A stretch of 7,595 nucleotides of DNA from JAZLIC01 sp045617225 (GCA_045617225.1 JAZLIC010000128.1:1-7595), one strand, 5' to 3'. Numbered from the stretch's first letter, positions 1 to 5,789 are shown. Made by a program: numbers and translations. The notes: generated by a model not told the origin, from the letters alone.

Positions 1-1308
1 AACGATATAGATTTTATGAGCTACAAAGGCAACGCCCTGCAAGGGCCGTTTACAGTATTGTCCGATGTTTGGCAATCCGGCTTTAACATAAACGCTCAGA
101 CAACCGTTACAAGAGATGGACAGGAAGCGGATATTTCGCAAGTAAAGGCCTATGATATTGTATATTTCTCGGAAGCTTTAAATCGCATTATGGCATACAG
201 CAATAAGATAACGGGCGTATACGAGAAAGCAACTCCAAACAGAGATGCACCCACCTCTGTCACCATTTCGGGCACAGAGTACGCAATAGAGGGTGCAGAC
301 GCATTTGCGAAGCTTTCCGCAGGCGGCACATACAACTACGGCGATACCGTAACACTTCTTTTGGGAAAATCAAATCAGATAGCGGATGTTCTCTCGCCAA
401 GCGCAAGCGCATCAAACAGCGAGGTTGTAGGATATGTTTTGGACTGTGGCGCAAAGGAAATAACCGCTCCCGATGCCACGACATATACATCAAACTACGC
501 AAAAATTGTTCTGCCAAACGGCGGCATATATGAATATATGACAGACCAGAACTACAAGGCAACAAAGAATACCGTCAAGAGAGTAGTATTCTCAAACGGT
601 GTTGCAAAGCTTCAAACAATATCGGAGAGAAATACGATTTCAGGCACATATCAACATTCTTCAAAGCGGTTGGGAAGCACAAAGCTTGCAGATAATGTAA
701 ACATACTTGATGTAAGCATATTGGACGACTATAAAGGTGCAGTATATACAACGGTCTTTCCGCAAAGATTGGACGGTGTAAAAATTTCAGCAAATGACAT
801 CTTGTACACAAGCAAGAATTCAAGCGGTGAAATTGATAATATTATCTTAAAAGATGTAACAGGTGATGCATACAGCTACGGAGTTATGTTATATGCAGAA
901 AAGAGCGGTGCAAGCGCTATGGGCAGATTATCCGGCAGCTATGAATATATAGTAGACGGTGCAACATATAATTATACAACATCAGGCTCTTACTTCGGCG
1001 TGGGCAATGACGGAGTATTCAAGCTCGCACCAAATCCGTCAAGACCGGAGATGATGGCATCGGTTGGCAGTTGCTTAAACGGCGGGCGCTTAACCTCTGC
1101 CACGACATACACTTACGGTGGTGAAGCCTATAAGGTAAGCGACAAGCTATATATCTATTTAAGGAACTACGGACTGACAAAGTCATACACGATACTATCA
1201 ATAAACGAAGTCCTTTCAAATCCTGATAAATATTCGCTGAGTGCATACTACGATAAGAGCAGTAACCTGGGCGGATGTATAAGAATAATAATTGCAACCA
1301 AAAAGTAA
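1..1308 (+). CDS. C-terminal part of a large secreted/surface protein, probably SLH-domain family (5' end outside window)
   Basis: The frame is open from base 1 (N-D-I-D-F before the first internal Met at base 16) to a TAA at 1306-1308, so the visible 435 residues are a C-terminal fragment and the Met at 16 is probably not the start. The protein is rich in Gly, Ser, Thr, Tyr and Asn and in short beta-type segments, with few charged helices and no catalytic motif I recognise. Phrases such as ITGVYEKATPNRDAPTSV and GGTYNYGDTVTLLLGK resemble, from memory, the C-terminal regions of Clostridia proteins that carry N-terminal S-layer homology domains. No SLH domain, LPXTG motif or C-terminal membrane anchor is visible here, so any anchor must lie upstream. 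It ends just before a strong terminator and converges on fumB. Coding status is very secure; the surface-protein call is moderate and the SLH family assignment is inferred from resemblance only. Confidence 0.75.
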   Translation, partial: NDIDFMSYKGNALQGPFTVLSDVWQSGFNINAQTTVTRDGQEADISQVKAYDIVYFSEALNRIMAYSNKITGVYEKATPNRDAPTSVTISGTEYAIEGADAFAKLSAGGTYNYGDTVTLLLGKSNQIADVLSPSASASNSEVVGYVLDCGAKEITAPDATTYTSNYAKIVLPNGGIYEYMTDQNYKATKNTVKRVVFSNGVAKLQTISERNTISGTYQHSSKRLGSTKLADNVNILDVSILDDYKGAVYTTVFPQRLDGVKISANDILYTSKNSSGEIDNIILKDVTGDAYSYGVMLYAEKSGASAMGRLSGSYEYIVDGATYNYTTSGSYFGVGNDGVFKLAPNPSRPEMMASVGSCLNGGRLTSATTYTYGGEAYKVSDKLYIYLRNYGLTKSYTILSINEVLSNPDKYSLSAYYDKSSNLGGCIRIIIATKK

Positions 1309-1315
1309 ATACTAC

Positions 1316-1348
1316 AAAACGGCTCCTTGATAACAAGGAGCCGTTTTT
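1316..1348. terminator. Strong bidirectional intrinsic terminator between the surface-protein gene and fumB
   Basis: Arms 1316-1329 and 1334-1347 pair perfectly over 14 bp around the 4-nt loop ATAA. The GC-rich core is GGCTCCTTG/CAAGGAGCC. On the + strand the stem runs into five T residues (1344-1348); on the - strand the stem ends in TTTTG. It lies 8 nt after the + strand stop and can serve both converging genes. Confidence 0.9.
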
Positions 1349-1372
1349 AAAGGGATAGGCAAAAATCCCTTT
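1349..1372 (-). promoter_or_regulatory. Short hairpin directly after the fumB stop codon, copy 1 of a repeated 3'-UTR motif
   Basis: Arms 1349-1356 (AAAGGGAT) and 1365-1372 (ATCCCTTT) form an 8-bp stem with loop AGGCAAAA. On the + strand the core reads GGGATAGGCAAAAATCCC; a near-identical core lies at 2885-2903, again touching the stop codon of a leftward gene and again followed by a terminator hairpin. The stem starts at the base next to the fumB stop. Function is unknown. Confidence 0.55.
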
Positions 1373-1900
1373 TTATCTTTTATATAAGCTATTACCCTTT
1401 GCATCTATGACCACGATTGCAGGAAAGTCCTCTACCGTCAGACGCCTGAGTGCCTCTGCACCTAAATCTTCATAGGCGATAACCTCGGCAGTTTTGATAC
1501 TCTTTGCAATCAGTGCACCGGCACCGCCGATTGCACCAAAGTAAACTGCGCCGCACTCTATCATAGCATCTACAACTTCACGACTTCGCTCGCCCTTGCC
1601 TATCATTCCTGTCTGTCCAAGCCTGATAAGTCGTGGAGCATATGCGTCCATACGGCCGCTTGTTGTGGGACCGCAAGAGCCGATTACCTGTCCGGGTTTC
1701 GCCGGTGCAGGTCCTGCATAATAAATAGTCTTATCCTTTATATCAATGGGAAGCTCCTCTCCTCTGTCAAGTGCTTCAATCATTCTTTTATGTGCCGCAT
1801 CACGGGCGGTATAAATTTCGCCGGTGATGAGTACGCTATCCCCTGCTTTTAAATCCTTTATCTTTTCCTTTGTAATAGGCGTTGTTATTTTTATCTCCAT
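1373..1900 (-). CDS. fumB: Fe-S fumarate hydratase (or tartrate dehydratase) beta subunit, class I hydro-lyase
   Basis: This 175-residue protein is the small subunit of the two-subunit class I Fe-S hydro-lyases that reversibly hydrate fumarate to malate, or act on L-tartrate, in the cytoplasm. Family signatures are visible in order: GEIYTARDAAHKR (27-39), YYAGPAPA (60-67), GSCGPTTSGRMD (74-85), GKGERS (101-106), GAIGGAGAL (122-130) and the C-terminal VEDFPAIVVID (156-166). Length fits the family. The start is supported by AGAAAGATGGTGAT just upstream, a near-complete anti-SD match. The [4Fe-4S]-binding alpha subunit normally lies directly upstream, but the upstream 700 bases hold no such gene and terminator structures follow downstream, so this subunit stands alone here. 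Fumarate versus tartrate specificity cannot be settled by sequence; the gene symbol is a convention, fumarase being likelier in a fermenting Clostridium relative. Confidence 0.92.
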   Translation of the reverse strand: MEIKITTPITKEKIKDLKAGDSVLITGEIYTARDAAHKRMIEALDRGEELPIDIKDKTIYYAGPAPAKPGQVIGSCGPTTSGRMDAYAPRLIRLGQTGMIGKGERSREVVDAMIECGAVYFGAIGGAGALIAKSIKTAEVIAYEDLGAEALRRLTVEDFPAIVVIDAKGNSLYKR

Positions 1901-1922
1901 ATTATCACCATCTTTCTGCTTA

Positions 1923-1951
1923 ATTTTATCACAGATTTAAAACCTTAGCAA
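1923..1951 (-). promoter_or_regulatory. fumB promoter, sigma-A type
   Basis: Read on the - strand: -35 TTGCTA (1946-1951), a 17-nt spacer, and -10 TAAAAT (1923-1928) preceded by TGA, which gives an extended -10. Transcription would start near 1916, leaving a leader of about 15 nt that carries the AGAAAGATGGTGAT ribosome site. This supports fumB being transcribed alone. Confidence 0.65.
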
Positions 1952-1994
1952 GCATACCTTAAATCTTTTTTAAAAATTTTTTGACAAAAATAAT

Positions 1995-2221
1995 TATTAT
2001 GTAAACCAATCTACCGCCCGGGTATGTCCCAAAAACCCACTAAAATCGTCCCTGTGGAAAACTCTGTAATTTGCTTTTTGGGCTAACTTTTTCCTGTTTT
2101 TGCCTGTGGATAACTCGGAAAACTCTGTTAATAACTATAAATATGGTATTTTTATTGTTAATAAATTTTTTAAAAATGAATTTACCTACCCAAAAAAATT
2201 TTTCTTTTGGTTTACATAATA
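1995..2221. repeat. Perfect 15-base inverted repeat enclosing the DnaA-box-like cluster
   Basis: The left arm TATTATGTAAACCAA (1995-2009) is the exact reverse complement of the right arm TTGGTTTACATAATA (2207-2221), with 197 bases between. The arms are not simple A/T runs, so a chance match this long is improbable in a region of this size. No direct target-site duplication and no transposase are visible. Role unknown; it may mark a protein-binding pair or the ends of a small inserted element. Confidence 0.7.
2053..2164. other. Cluster of DnaA-box-like 9-mers next to very AT-rich DNA (origin-like or DnaA-binding regulatory site)
   Basis: On the + strand, all in one orientation: TGTGGAAAA (2053-2061), TGTGGATAA (2105-2113, a perfect complement of the DnaA box TTATCCACA), TGTTAATAA (2126-2134) and TGTTAATAA (2156-2164). 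The first has one mismatch to TGTGGATAA and the last two have two. The 12-mer GGAAAACTCTGT occurs twice (2056-2067, 2117-2128), so the region reads like a decayed array of box-plus-ACTC units. AT-rich sequence (2135-2184) that could melt easily follows. Chromosomal oriC in Firmicutes normally flanks dnaA, which is not here, so this may instead be a secondary DnaA cluster, a relic or an extrachromosomal-type origin. Box identity is good; function is inference. Confidence 0.5.
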
Positions 2222-2385
2222 TCCAAAAAAACTTCTTGACAAAAGGCATATTTTAGTGTAGCGGGAAATGTAATTTTTTGAAAGATATATTCAGATGATT
2301 ACGATGAGAAAATGTTATTTTGCCCATTCTACTCAAACATCGCAAACTGCGAATAAAATAAAAAAATCTAACAAACTAAAAACTA

Positions 2386-2414
2386 TTGCAATATTTAAAG
2401 CTTTATGATATTAT
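2386..2414 (+). promoter_or_regulatory. Promoter for the structured leader and the 62-codon gene
   Basis: -35 TTGCAA (2386-2391), a 17-nt spacer, and -10 TATTAT (2409-2414) preceded by TGA (extended -10). The expected start, about 7 nt downstream, falls at or near 2421, which is precisely the first base of the long palindrome's left arm. This match between start site and structure is why I favour a dedicated RNA here. A perfect TTGACA at 2477-2482 with a weak TAAAAA at 2500 is a poorer alternative. Confidence 0.55.
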
Positions 2415-2420
2415 GTATTT

Positions 2421-2608
2421 GCAAAACTAATTTAATATTTATACAGTGAAGAGATATATTTTGTGCAAATATATTTTTGACACCCTTTTTTAATTTACAT
2501 AAAAATGCAAATTTCTTTTAAAAGGGTGTATCTCACACTGTATAAATTAGTTTTGCGACTACTGAAGTTTGCGTTTTTTGTGCGTCAACTTCGGTTGGCG
2601 CATTTTTT
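2421..2608 (+). ncRNA. Candidate structured leader RNA or small RNA ending at a terminator
   Basis: Bases 2421-2434 pair with 2543-2556 (14 bp) and 2442-2448 with 2536-2542 (7 bp), leaving a 7-nt bulge. GAGATA (2451-2456) then pairs with TATCTC (2529-2534), and ACACCCTTTT (2480-2489) with AAAAGGGTGT (2520-2529), though base 2529 can join only one of these. The 5' end would thus be closed into a long rod with a bulge at 2457-2479 and a large loop at 2490-2519. The terminator at 2581-2608 follows, then the 62-codon gene, the arrangement of a transcription-attenuation leader. The end-to-end rod of about 190 nt also vaguely recalls 6S RNA. I recognise no known riboswitch, T-box or 6S sequence signature. 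The pairing is seen; the RNA itself is inferred. Confidence 0.5.
2581..2608 (+). terminator. Intrinsic terminator with UUCG loop upstream of the 62-codon gene
   Basis: Arms 2581-2589 and 2594-2602 give 9 pairs (one G-U) closing the very stable loop TTCG, followed by six T residues (2603-2608). It stands 22 nt before the ATG at 2631, between promoter and gene, so it either ends a separate small RNA or acts as an attenuator. CTGAAGTT (2562-2569) can pair with AACTTCGG (2587-2594), invading the left arm and loop, and so could serve as an antiterminator. Confidence 0.75.
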
Positions 2609-2630
2609 AATTTTCTGGAGGGAATTATTT

Positions 2631-2819
2631 ATGAAGGTAAGCAGTAAAATGTACAGCACGGTATTCAACGGTGCGACAGATGCCATATGGCTGATTGATG
2701 ATGCTTTAAAGAAAGAAGACGATTTTGCGGAATTCAAGAGATTAGTCATAAAGGCGCAAGAACGCTTAAAACAGGCGCAAATAGATGCAGAGGAAATTTA
2801 CATAGACGGCGACTTCTAA
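2631..2819 (+). CDS. Small conserved-looking hypothetical protein, 62 residues
   Basis: The ATG at 2631 has a strong ribosome site, GGAGGGAA (2617-2624), and the frame runs to TAA at 2817-2819. The same frame is open upstream to 2505, but that extension runs through the terminator hairpin and has no ribosome site, so the short form is chosen. The product begins MKVSSKMYSTVFNGATDAIW and continues as an acidic, probably helical stretch with DDALKKEDDFAEF, a Lys/Gln-rich helix KAQERLKQAQIDAEE, and an acidic tail ending IDGDF. There is no Cys, signal peptide or membrane segment, so it is probably a small soluble cytoplasmic protein, perhaps a helical hairpin. I do not recognise a named family. 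It lies behind a structured, terminator-containing leader and converges on sigH. Coding is likely from the ribosome site; function unknown. Confidence 0.7.
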   Translation: MKVSSKMYSTVFNGATDAIWLIDDALKKEDDFAEFKRLVIKAQERLKQAQIDAEEIYIDGDF

Positions 2820-2843
2820 ATGATGTTGGCAGCGGCACACAAA

Positions 2844-2877
2844 AGGGTTGTTTAGAAGAATCTTTCTAAACAACCCT
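2844..2877. terminator. Terminator hairpin between the 62-codon gene and sigH
   Basis: Arms 2844-2857 and 2864-2877 pair perfectly over 14 bp around the loop GAATCT. Reading leftward the stem is followed by a TTTTG tract, suiting the end of the pta-ackA-sigH transcript. Rightward the tail is CTCTTAT, a weak U-tract, so termination of the 62-codon gene may be less efficient. Confidence 0.8.
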
Positions 2878-2882
2878 CTCTT

Positions 2883-2905
2883 ATGGGATAGGTAAAAATG
2901 CCCAT
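2883..2905 (-). promoter_or_regulatory. Short hairpin directly after the sigH stop codon, copy 2 of the repeated 3'-UTR motif
   Basis: ATGGG (2883-2887) pairs with CCCAT (2901-2905), with the loop ATAGGTAAAAATG. The + strand core GGGATAGGTAAAAATGCCC differs from copy 1 (1352-1369) only by T for C and one inserted G. As in copy 1 it abuts the stop codon of the leftward gene and precedes a terminator hairpin by a few bases. Confidence 0.55.
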
Positions 2906-3514
2906 TTAATTTTCCATTTTTCGCTTTACCCTTTGCAAAGCGTTATCAATAGATTTTGGCGAGCGATTAAGCTCCTTTGCGATTTCCAGATAGTTAAGGC
3001 CGCTAAGCGCCAACTCAAAAACAGATTTTTCAAGGGAACTTAACTTATCCTCTACCTCCTCTTTTAGGAGCTCAATATTTTCTCTTTGCAGAAATACTTC
3101 CTCCGGGTCTACTGCACTGCCCGATGTCAATGCTCCAAGCAAAACACCATCGGTGTCTTCGTTATAATCCGACTTATCAAGCGATATATAAGAGTTAAGA
3201 GGTTGATGTTTCTGCCTGCTTGCCGATTTTATTGCGGTAATAATCTGACGCTTTATGCAAAGCTCCGCAAAGGCACGGAACGATGCTTGCTTGGTATTAT
3301 CAAAGTCACGAATCGCCTTAAACAGGCCTATCATTCCTTCCTGTACCAAGTCGTCCCTGTCTGCGCCGATTAAGAAATATTGCCTTGCACGTGCACGAAC
3401 TAAGTTTTTGTACTTTGACAAAATGTATTCCGTGGCATTTTTATCGCCTGAGGCGGAGAGTTCAACTACCTCCTCATCTGCAAGGTTCTCATAATGAAGC
3501 TTCTCATATTCCAT
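2906..3514 (-). CDS. sigH: RNA polymerase sigma factor SigH (Spo0H), stationary-phase/sporulation type
   Basis: The 202-residue product matches Bacillus subtilis SigH closely along its whole length. Region 2 spans about residues 24-100, including YFLIGADRDDLVQEGMIGLF (46-65), FRAFAELCIKRQIITAIK (79-96) and SRQKHQPLNSY (99-109). A variable linker follows (about 112-140), then region 4 with the helix-turn-helix YLEIAKELNRSPKSIDNALQ (175-194). It directs core RNA polymerase to genes of early sporulation and stationary phase. It starts 1 nt after the ackA stop (TAG-T-ATG), with only a weak AGGA inside ackA as a ribosome site, so translation is probably coupled to ackA. In Bacillus and Clostridium relatives sigH usually sits near secE/nusG or rlmB, so this operon position is unusual. 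A SigH paralogue with another regulon is possible, though the similarity favours SigH itself. Confidence 0.93.
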   Translation of the reverse strand: MEYEKLHYENLADEEVVELSASGDKNATEYILSKYKNLVRARARQYFLIGADRDDLVQEGMIGLFKAIRDFDNTKQASFRAFAELCIKRQIITAIKSASRQKHQPLNSYISLDKSDYNEDTDGVLLGALTSGSAVDPEEVFLQRENIELLKEEVEDKLSSLEKSVFELALSGLNYLEIAKELNRSPKSIDNALQRVKRKMEN

Positions 3515-3515
3515 A

Positions 3516-4712
3516 CTATCCTATAAGTTCTGCCGCTTCACGGGCAATCATAAGCTCCTCATTTGTGGGGATAACAAGAGCTTTTAAGCTACTGTCATCT
3601 GTGTTTATAAACACTTCCTTGCCGCGTGCAGTCGCATTCTTGCTTTCGTCAATCTTAAGGCCTAAGAATTCAAGTCCCTTTAAGACCGCACTGCGGATAA
3701 TAACCGTGTTTTCACCGATACCTGCGGTAAATACAATCGCATCTGCACCGCCAAGCTGAACCATATACATACCGATATACTTACGCACGCTATACACAAA
3801 CATATCAAGCGCAAGCTGTGCACGCTCGTTACCTTCAAGTGCCGCCGCTTCTAAGTCACGGAAGTCGGAGCTAAGGTCGGATATACCAAGTACGCCTGAT
3901 TCTTTATTTAAAATATTGTCCACTTCTTCAAGTGTCAAGTTATGCTTGTCTGCGATAAACTTAACAATAGCAGGGTCAATACTTCCGCAACGTGTACCCA
4001 TAACAGTACCTGCAAGAGGAGTAAATCCCATTGAAGTTGCAACAGACTTACCGCCGTCAACTGCGGTTATACTTGAACCGTTACCTAAGTGGCAGGTAAT
4101 AAGCTTTACCTTATCAACAGGCTTGCCAAGCATCTCTGCCGCACGGAGTGTGACATACTTGTGAGATGTACCGTGGAAACCGTATCTTCTGACTTTGTCC
4201 TCCTCATAATACTTATAAGGGAGTGCATACATATATGCTTCTTTCGGCATTGTCTGATGGAAGGCAGTATCAAAAACTGCAACCTGCGGTGTGCCGGGCA
4301 TAGCCTTTTCGCAAGCATCAATACCGATAAGGTTTGGCGGATTGTGGAGCGGTGCAAGCGGTACGCACTGGTCGATAGCCTTCTTTACGGAGTCGTCAAT
4401 TATACACGACTTATTAAAGGTTTCGCCGCCATGCACAACACGATGTCCGACAACGGAAATCTCGTCCATACTTTCAATTACGCCATACTCTGAATTTGTG
4501 AGTGCGTCAAGCACCATAGCAATAGCATCTGCGTGGTTCTTCATAGGTTGTTTAAGAATAACCGCATCTTTGCCCTGCGGTGTATGTTTAAGCTGAGAGC
4601 CGTCAATACCTATTCTCTCGCATAAGCCTTTTGCAAGTACAGTTTCCGTTTCAATATCAATGAGCTGATATTTAAGTGAGGAACTGCCTGCGTTTATAAC
4701 CAATACTTTCAT
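3516..4712 (-). CDS. ackA: Acetate kinase
   Basis: The 398-residue cytoplasmic enzyme transfers phosphate from acetyl phosphate to ADP, giving acetate and ATP, the main substrate-level phosphorylation step of acetogenic fermentation. Catalytic and binding residues known from the Methanosarcina enzyme are present at the same numbers: N7 in VINAGSSS, R91 in GHRVVHGGE, D148 in FDTAFH, H180 in YGFHGTSH and R241 in GTRCGSID. The ATP-site loops HLGNGSS (208-214) and FTAGIGEN (328-335) and a C-terminal PTNEE are also seen, so the protein looks complete and active. The start is fixed by an ideal ribosome site, AGGAGG (4721-4726), 8 nt upstream. It is the middle gene of pta-ackA-sigH, 19 nt after pta and 1 nt before sigH. 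Confidence 0.98.
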   Translation of the reverse strand: MKVLVINAGSSSLKYQLIDIETETVLAKGLCERIGIDGSQLKHTPQGKDAVILKQPMKNHADAIAMVLDALTNSEYGVIESMDEISVVGHRVVHGGETFNKSCIIDDSVKKAIDQCVPLAPLHNPPNLIGIDACEKAMPGTPQVAVFDTAFHQTMPKEAYMYALPYKYYEEDKVRRYGFHGTSHKYVTLRAAEMLGKPVDKVKLITCHLGNGSSITAVDGGKSVATSMGFTPLAGTVMGTRCGSIDPAIVKFIADKHNLTLEEVDNILNKESGVLGISDLSSDFRDLEAAALEGNERAQLALDMFVYSVRKYIGMYMVQLGGADAIVFTAGIGENTVIIRSAVLKGLEFLGLKIDESKNATARGKEVFINTDDSSLKALVIPTNEELMIAREAAELIG

Positions 4713-4731
4713 TTGTATTACCTCCTATATA

Positions 4732-5727
4732 TTACTGATTTTGAGCCTGAACACAAGTGATGGCAACAACACCTGCAATATCCTCTGCACTGCAACCTCT
4801 TGACAAGTCGTTTACAGGCTTTGCCATACCCTGTGTAAGCGGGCCGTATGCCTCTGCCTTTGCAAGACGCTGTGTCAACTTGTAGCCGATATTGCCTGCA
4901 TCAAGGTTCGGGAATATAAGGACATTTGCCTTACCTTCGATTTCACTGCCCGGTGCCTTTGAAGCATTGATAGCAGGTACGATAGCCGCATCAAGCTGAA
5001 GCTCACCGTCTAACTTAATATTCGGATTTAACTCCTTTGCAAGCTTTGTTGCATTCTTAACCTTATCAACATACTCTGACTTTGCACTGCCATATGTAGA
5101 ATAGGAGAGCATTGCAACTCTCGGTTCTGCGCCGACAAGCGCTTTAAACGATTTTGCAGATGATACTGCAATCTCTGCAAGCTTTGCTTCGTCAGGATAC
5201 TCATTTAAGCCGCTGTCCGCAAAGATGAATGTACCGTTCTCGCCATATTCGCAATCAGGTACTATCATAAGGAAGAATGCGGATACAACCTTCGTATCGG
5301 GAGCAGTCTTAATAACCTGGAGTGATGAACGCATAACATCGGCGGTAGCGTGTACTGCACCTGCAACCATACCGTCTGCCATACCTGTCTTAACAAGCAT
5401 ACAACCAAAATAGAGTACCTTCTTGATTGTTTCTGCGGCAACCTCCTCTGTCATACCCTTTGCTTTGCGAAGCTCATAGAGCTTGTTTGCAAAGTCGGCG
5501 GTAAGCTCACTTGTTTCAGGGTCGATAATTTTTGCGCCTGAAATATCAAGACCTGCCGCAATCTCGTTAATCTTCTTTTCGTTGCCTAAAAGAATGATAT
5601 TTGCATAACCTTCTTTAAGCACCATCTCTGCCGCCTCAACTGTACGTCTTTCTTCGCCTTCCGCAAGGACAATTGTCTTTTTATCCTTTGCGGCAATGAC
5701 CTTTAAATTGTCGATAAAACTTGACAT
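4732..5727 (-). CDS. pta: Phosphate acetyltransferase (phosphotransacetylase), short single-domain form
   Basis: The 331-residue enzyme converts acetyl-CoA and phosphate to acetyl phosphate and CoA, feeding the next gene, ackA. It is the short form with only the PTA/PTB catalytic domain. Visible family motifs are VLAEGEERRT (20-29), GMADGMVAGAVH (115-126), FADSGLNEYP (169-178), SYSTYGSA (208-215), LDAAIVPAIN (245-254), FPNLDAGNIGYK (272-283) and NDLSRGCS (306-313), which holds the CoA-contacting Arg. I chose the Met at 5727 (MSSFIDNL): it has the ribosome site GAGGG 10 nt upstream, while the in-frame Met at 5748 has only AT-rich sequence before it and would place this site inside the gene. 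It is the first gene of the operon and diverges from tmcAL. Confidence 0.97.
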   Translation of the reverse strand: MSSFIDNLKVIAAKDKKTIVLAEGEERRTVEAAEMVLKEGYANIILLGNEKKINEIAAGLDISGAKIIDPETSELTADFANKLYELRKAKGMTEEVAAETIKKVLYFGCMLVKTGMADGMVAGAVHATADVMRSSLQVIKTAPDTKVVSAFFLMIVPDCEYGENGTFIFADSGLNEYPDEAKLAEIAVSSAKSFKALVGAEPRVAMLSYSTYGSAKSEYVDKVKNATKLAKELNPNIKLDGELQLDAAIVPAINASKAPGSEIEGKANVLIFPNLDAGNIGYKLTQRLAKAEAYGPLTQGMAKPVNDLSRGCSAEDIAGVVAITCVQAQNQ

Positions 5728-5737
5728 TTTTGTATTT

Positions 5738-5745
5738 CCCTCTTT
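5738..5745 (-). promoter_or_regulatory. Ribosome binding site deciding the pta start
   Basis: Read on the - strand this is AAAGAGGG, ending 10 nt before the ATG at 5727. It overlaps the codons that would follow the alternative ATG at 5748, which argues for the shorter protein. Confidence 0.7.
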
Positions 5746-5789
5746 CATATGTATAATAATAATTTTACAAAATAAACCTACATTATATT

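Larger units (their letters stand above)
1901..2630. other. 730-base intergenic region without a convincing protein gene
   Basis: This AT-rich stretch lies between the divergent fumB and the 62-codon gene. Short open frames exist on both strands (for example 2040-2249 - and 2071-2256 +) but lack ribosome sites and give low-complexity Lys/Phe or Leu/Phe peptides. It holds the fumB promoter, an inverted repeat enclosing DnaA-box-like sites, a second promoter, a long palindrome and an attenuator-like terminator, listed separately. In 2222-2385 I recognise nothing beyond AT-rich sequence and a tiny 4-bp hairpin near 2343. Confidence 0.7.

Noticed and set aside
1981..2003. TTGACA at 1981 (and another at 2236) as rightward promoters
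   Set aside because: No -10-like hexamer occurs at 16-18 nt spacing from either; the hexamers are not rare in this AT-rich DNA.
2040..2256. Opposed open frames of 69 (-) and 61 (+) codons in the intergenic region
   Set aside because: No ribosome sites, low-complexity Lys/Phe and Leu/Phe composition, and they lie over the DnaA-box region and inverted repeat; typical of AT-rich non-coding DNA.
2477..2505. Perfect TTGACA at 2477 as the main promoter for the 62-codon gene
   Set aside because: The -10 at 17-nt spacing is only TAAAAA, and the box lies within the palindrome; the 2386-2414 promoter has better overall spacing and an extended -10.
2421..2608. 6S RNA or a known riboswitch
   Set aside because: The rod-like shape and length are suggestive, but no conserved sequence of 6S, T-box, SAM, preQ1 or c-di-GMP classes was seen; kept only as an unassigned structured RNA.
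2505..2630. N-terminal extension of the 62-codon gene to an ATG at 2505
   Set aside because: It has no ribosome site and would translate through the long palindrome and the UUCG terminator; the ATG at 2631 has GGAGGGAA at good spacing.
5761..5775. AATTTTACAAAATAA as a possible CodY site in the pta leader
   Set aside because: Only about 10 of 15 positions fit the consensus in a very AT-rich leader, which is expected by chance.
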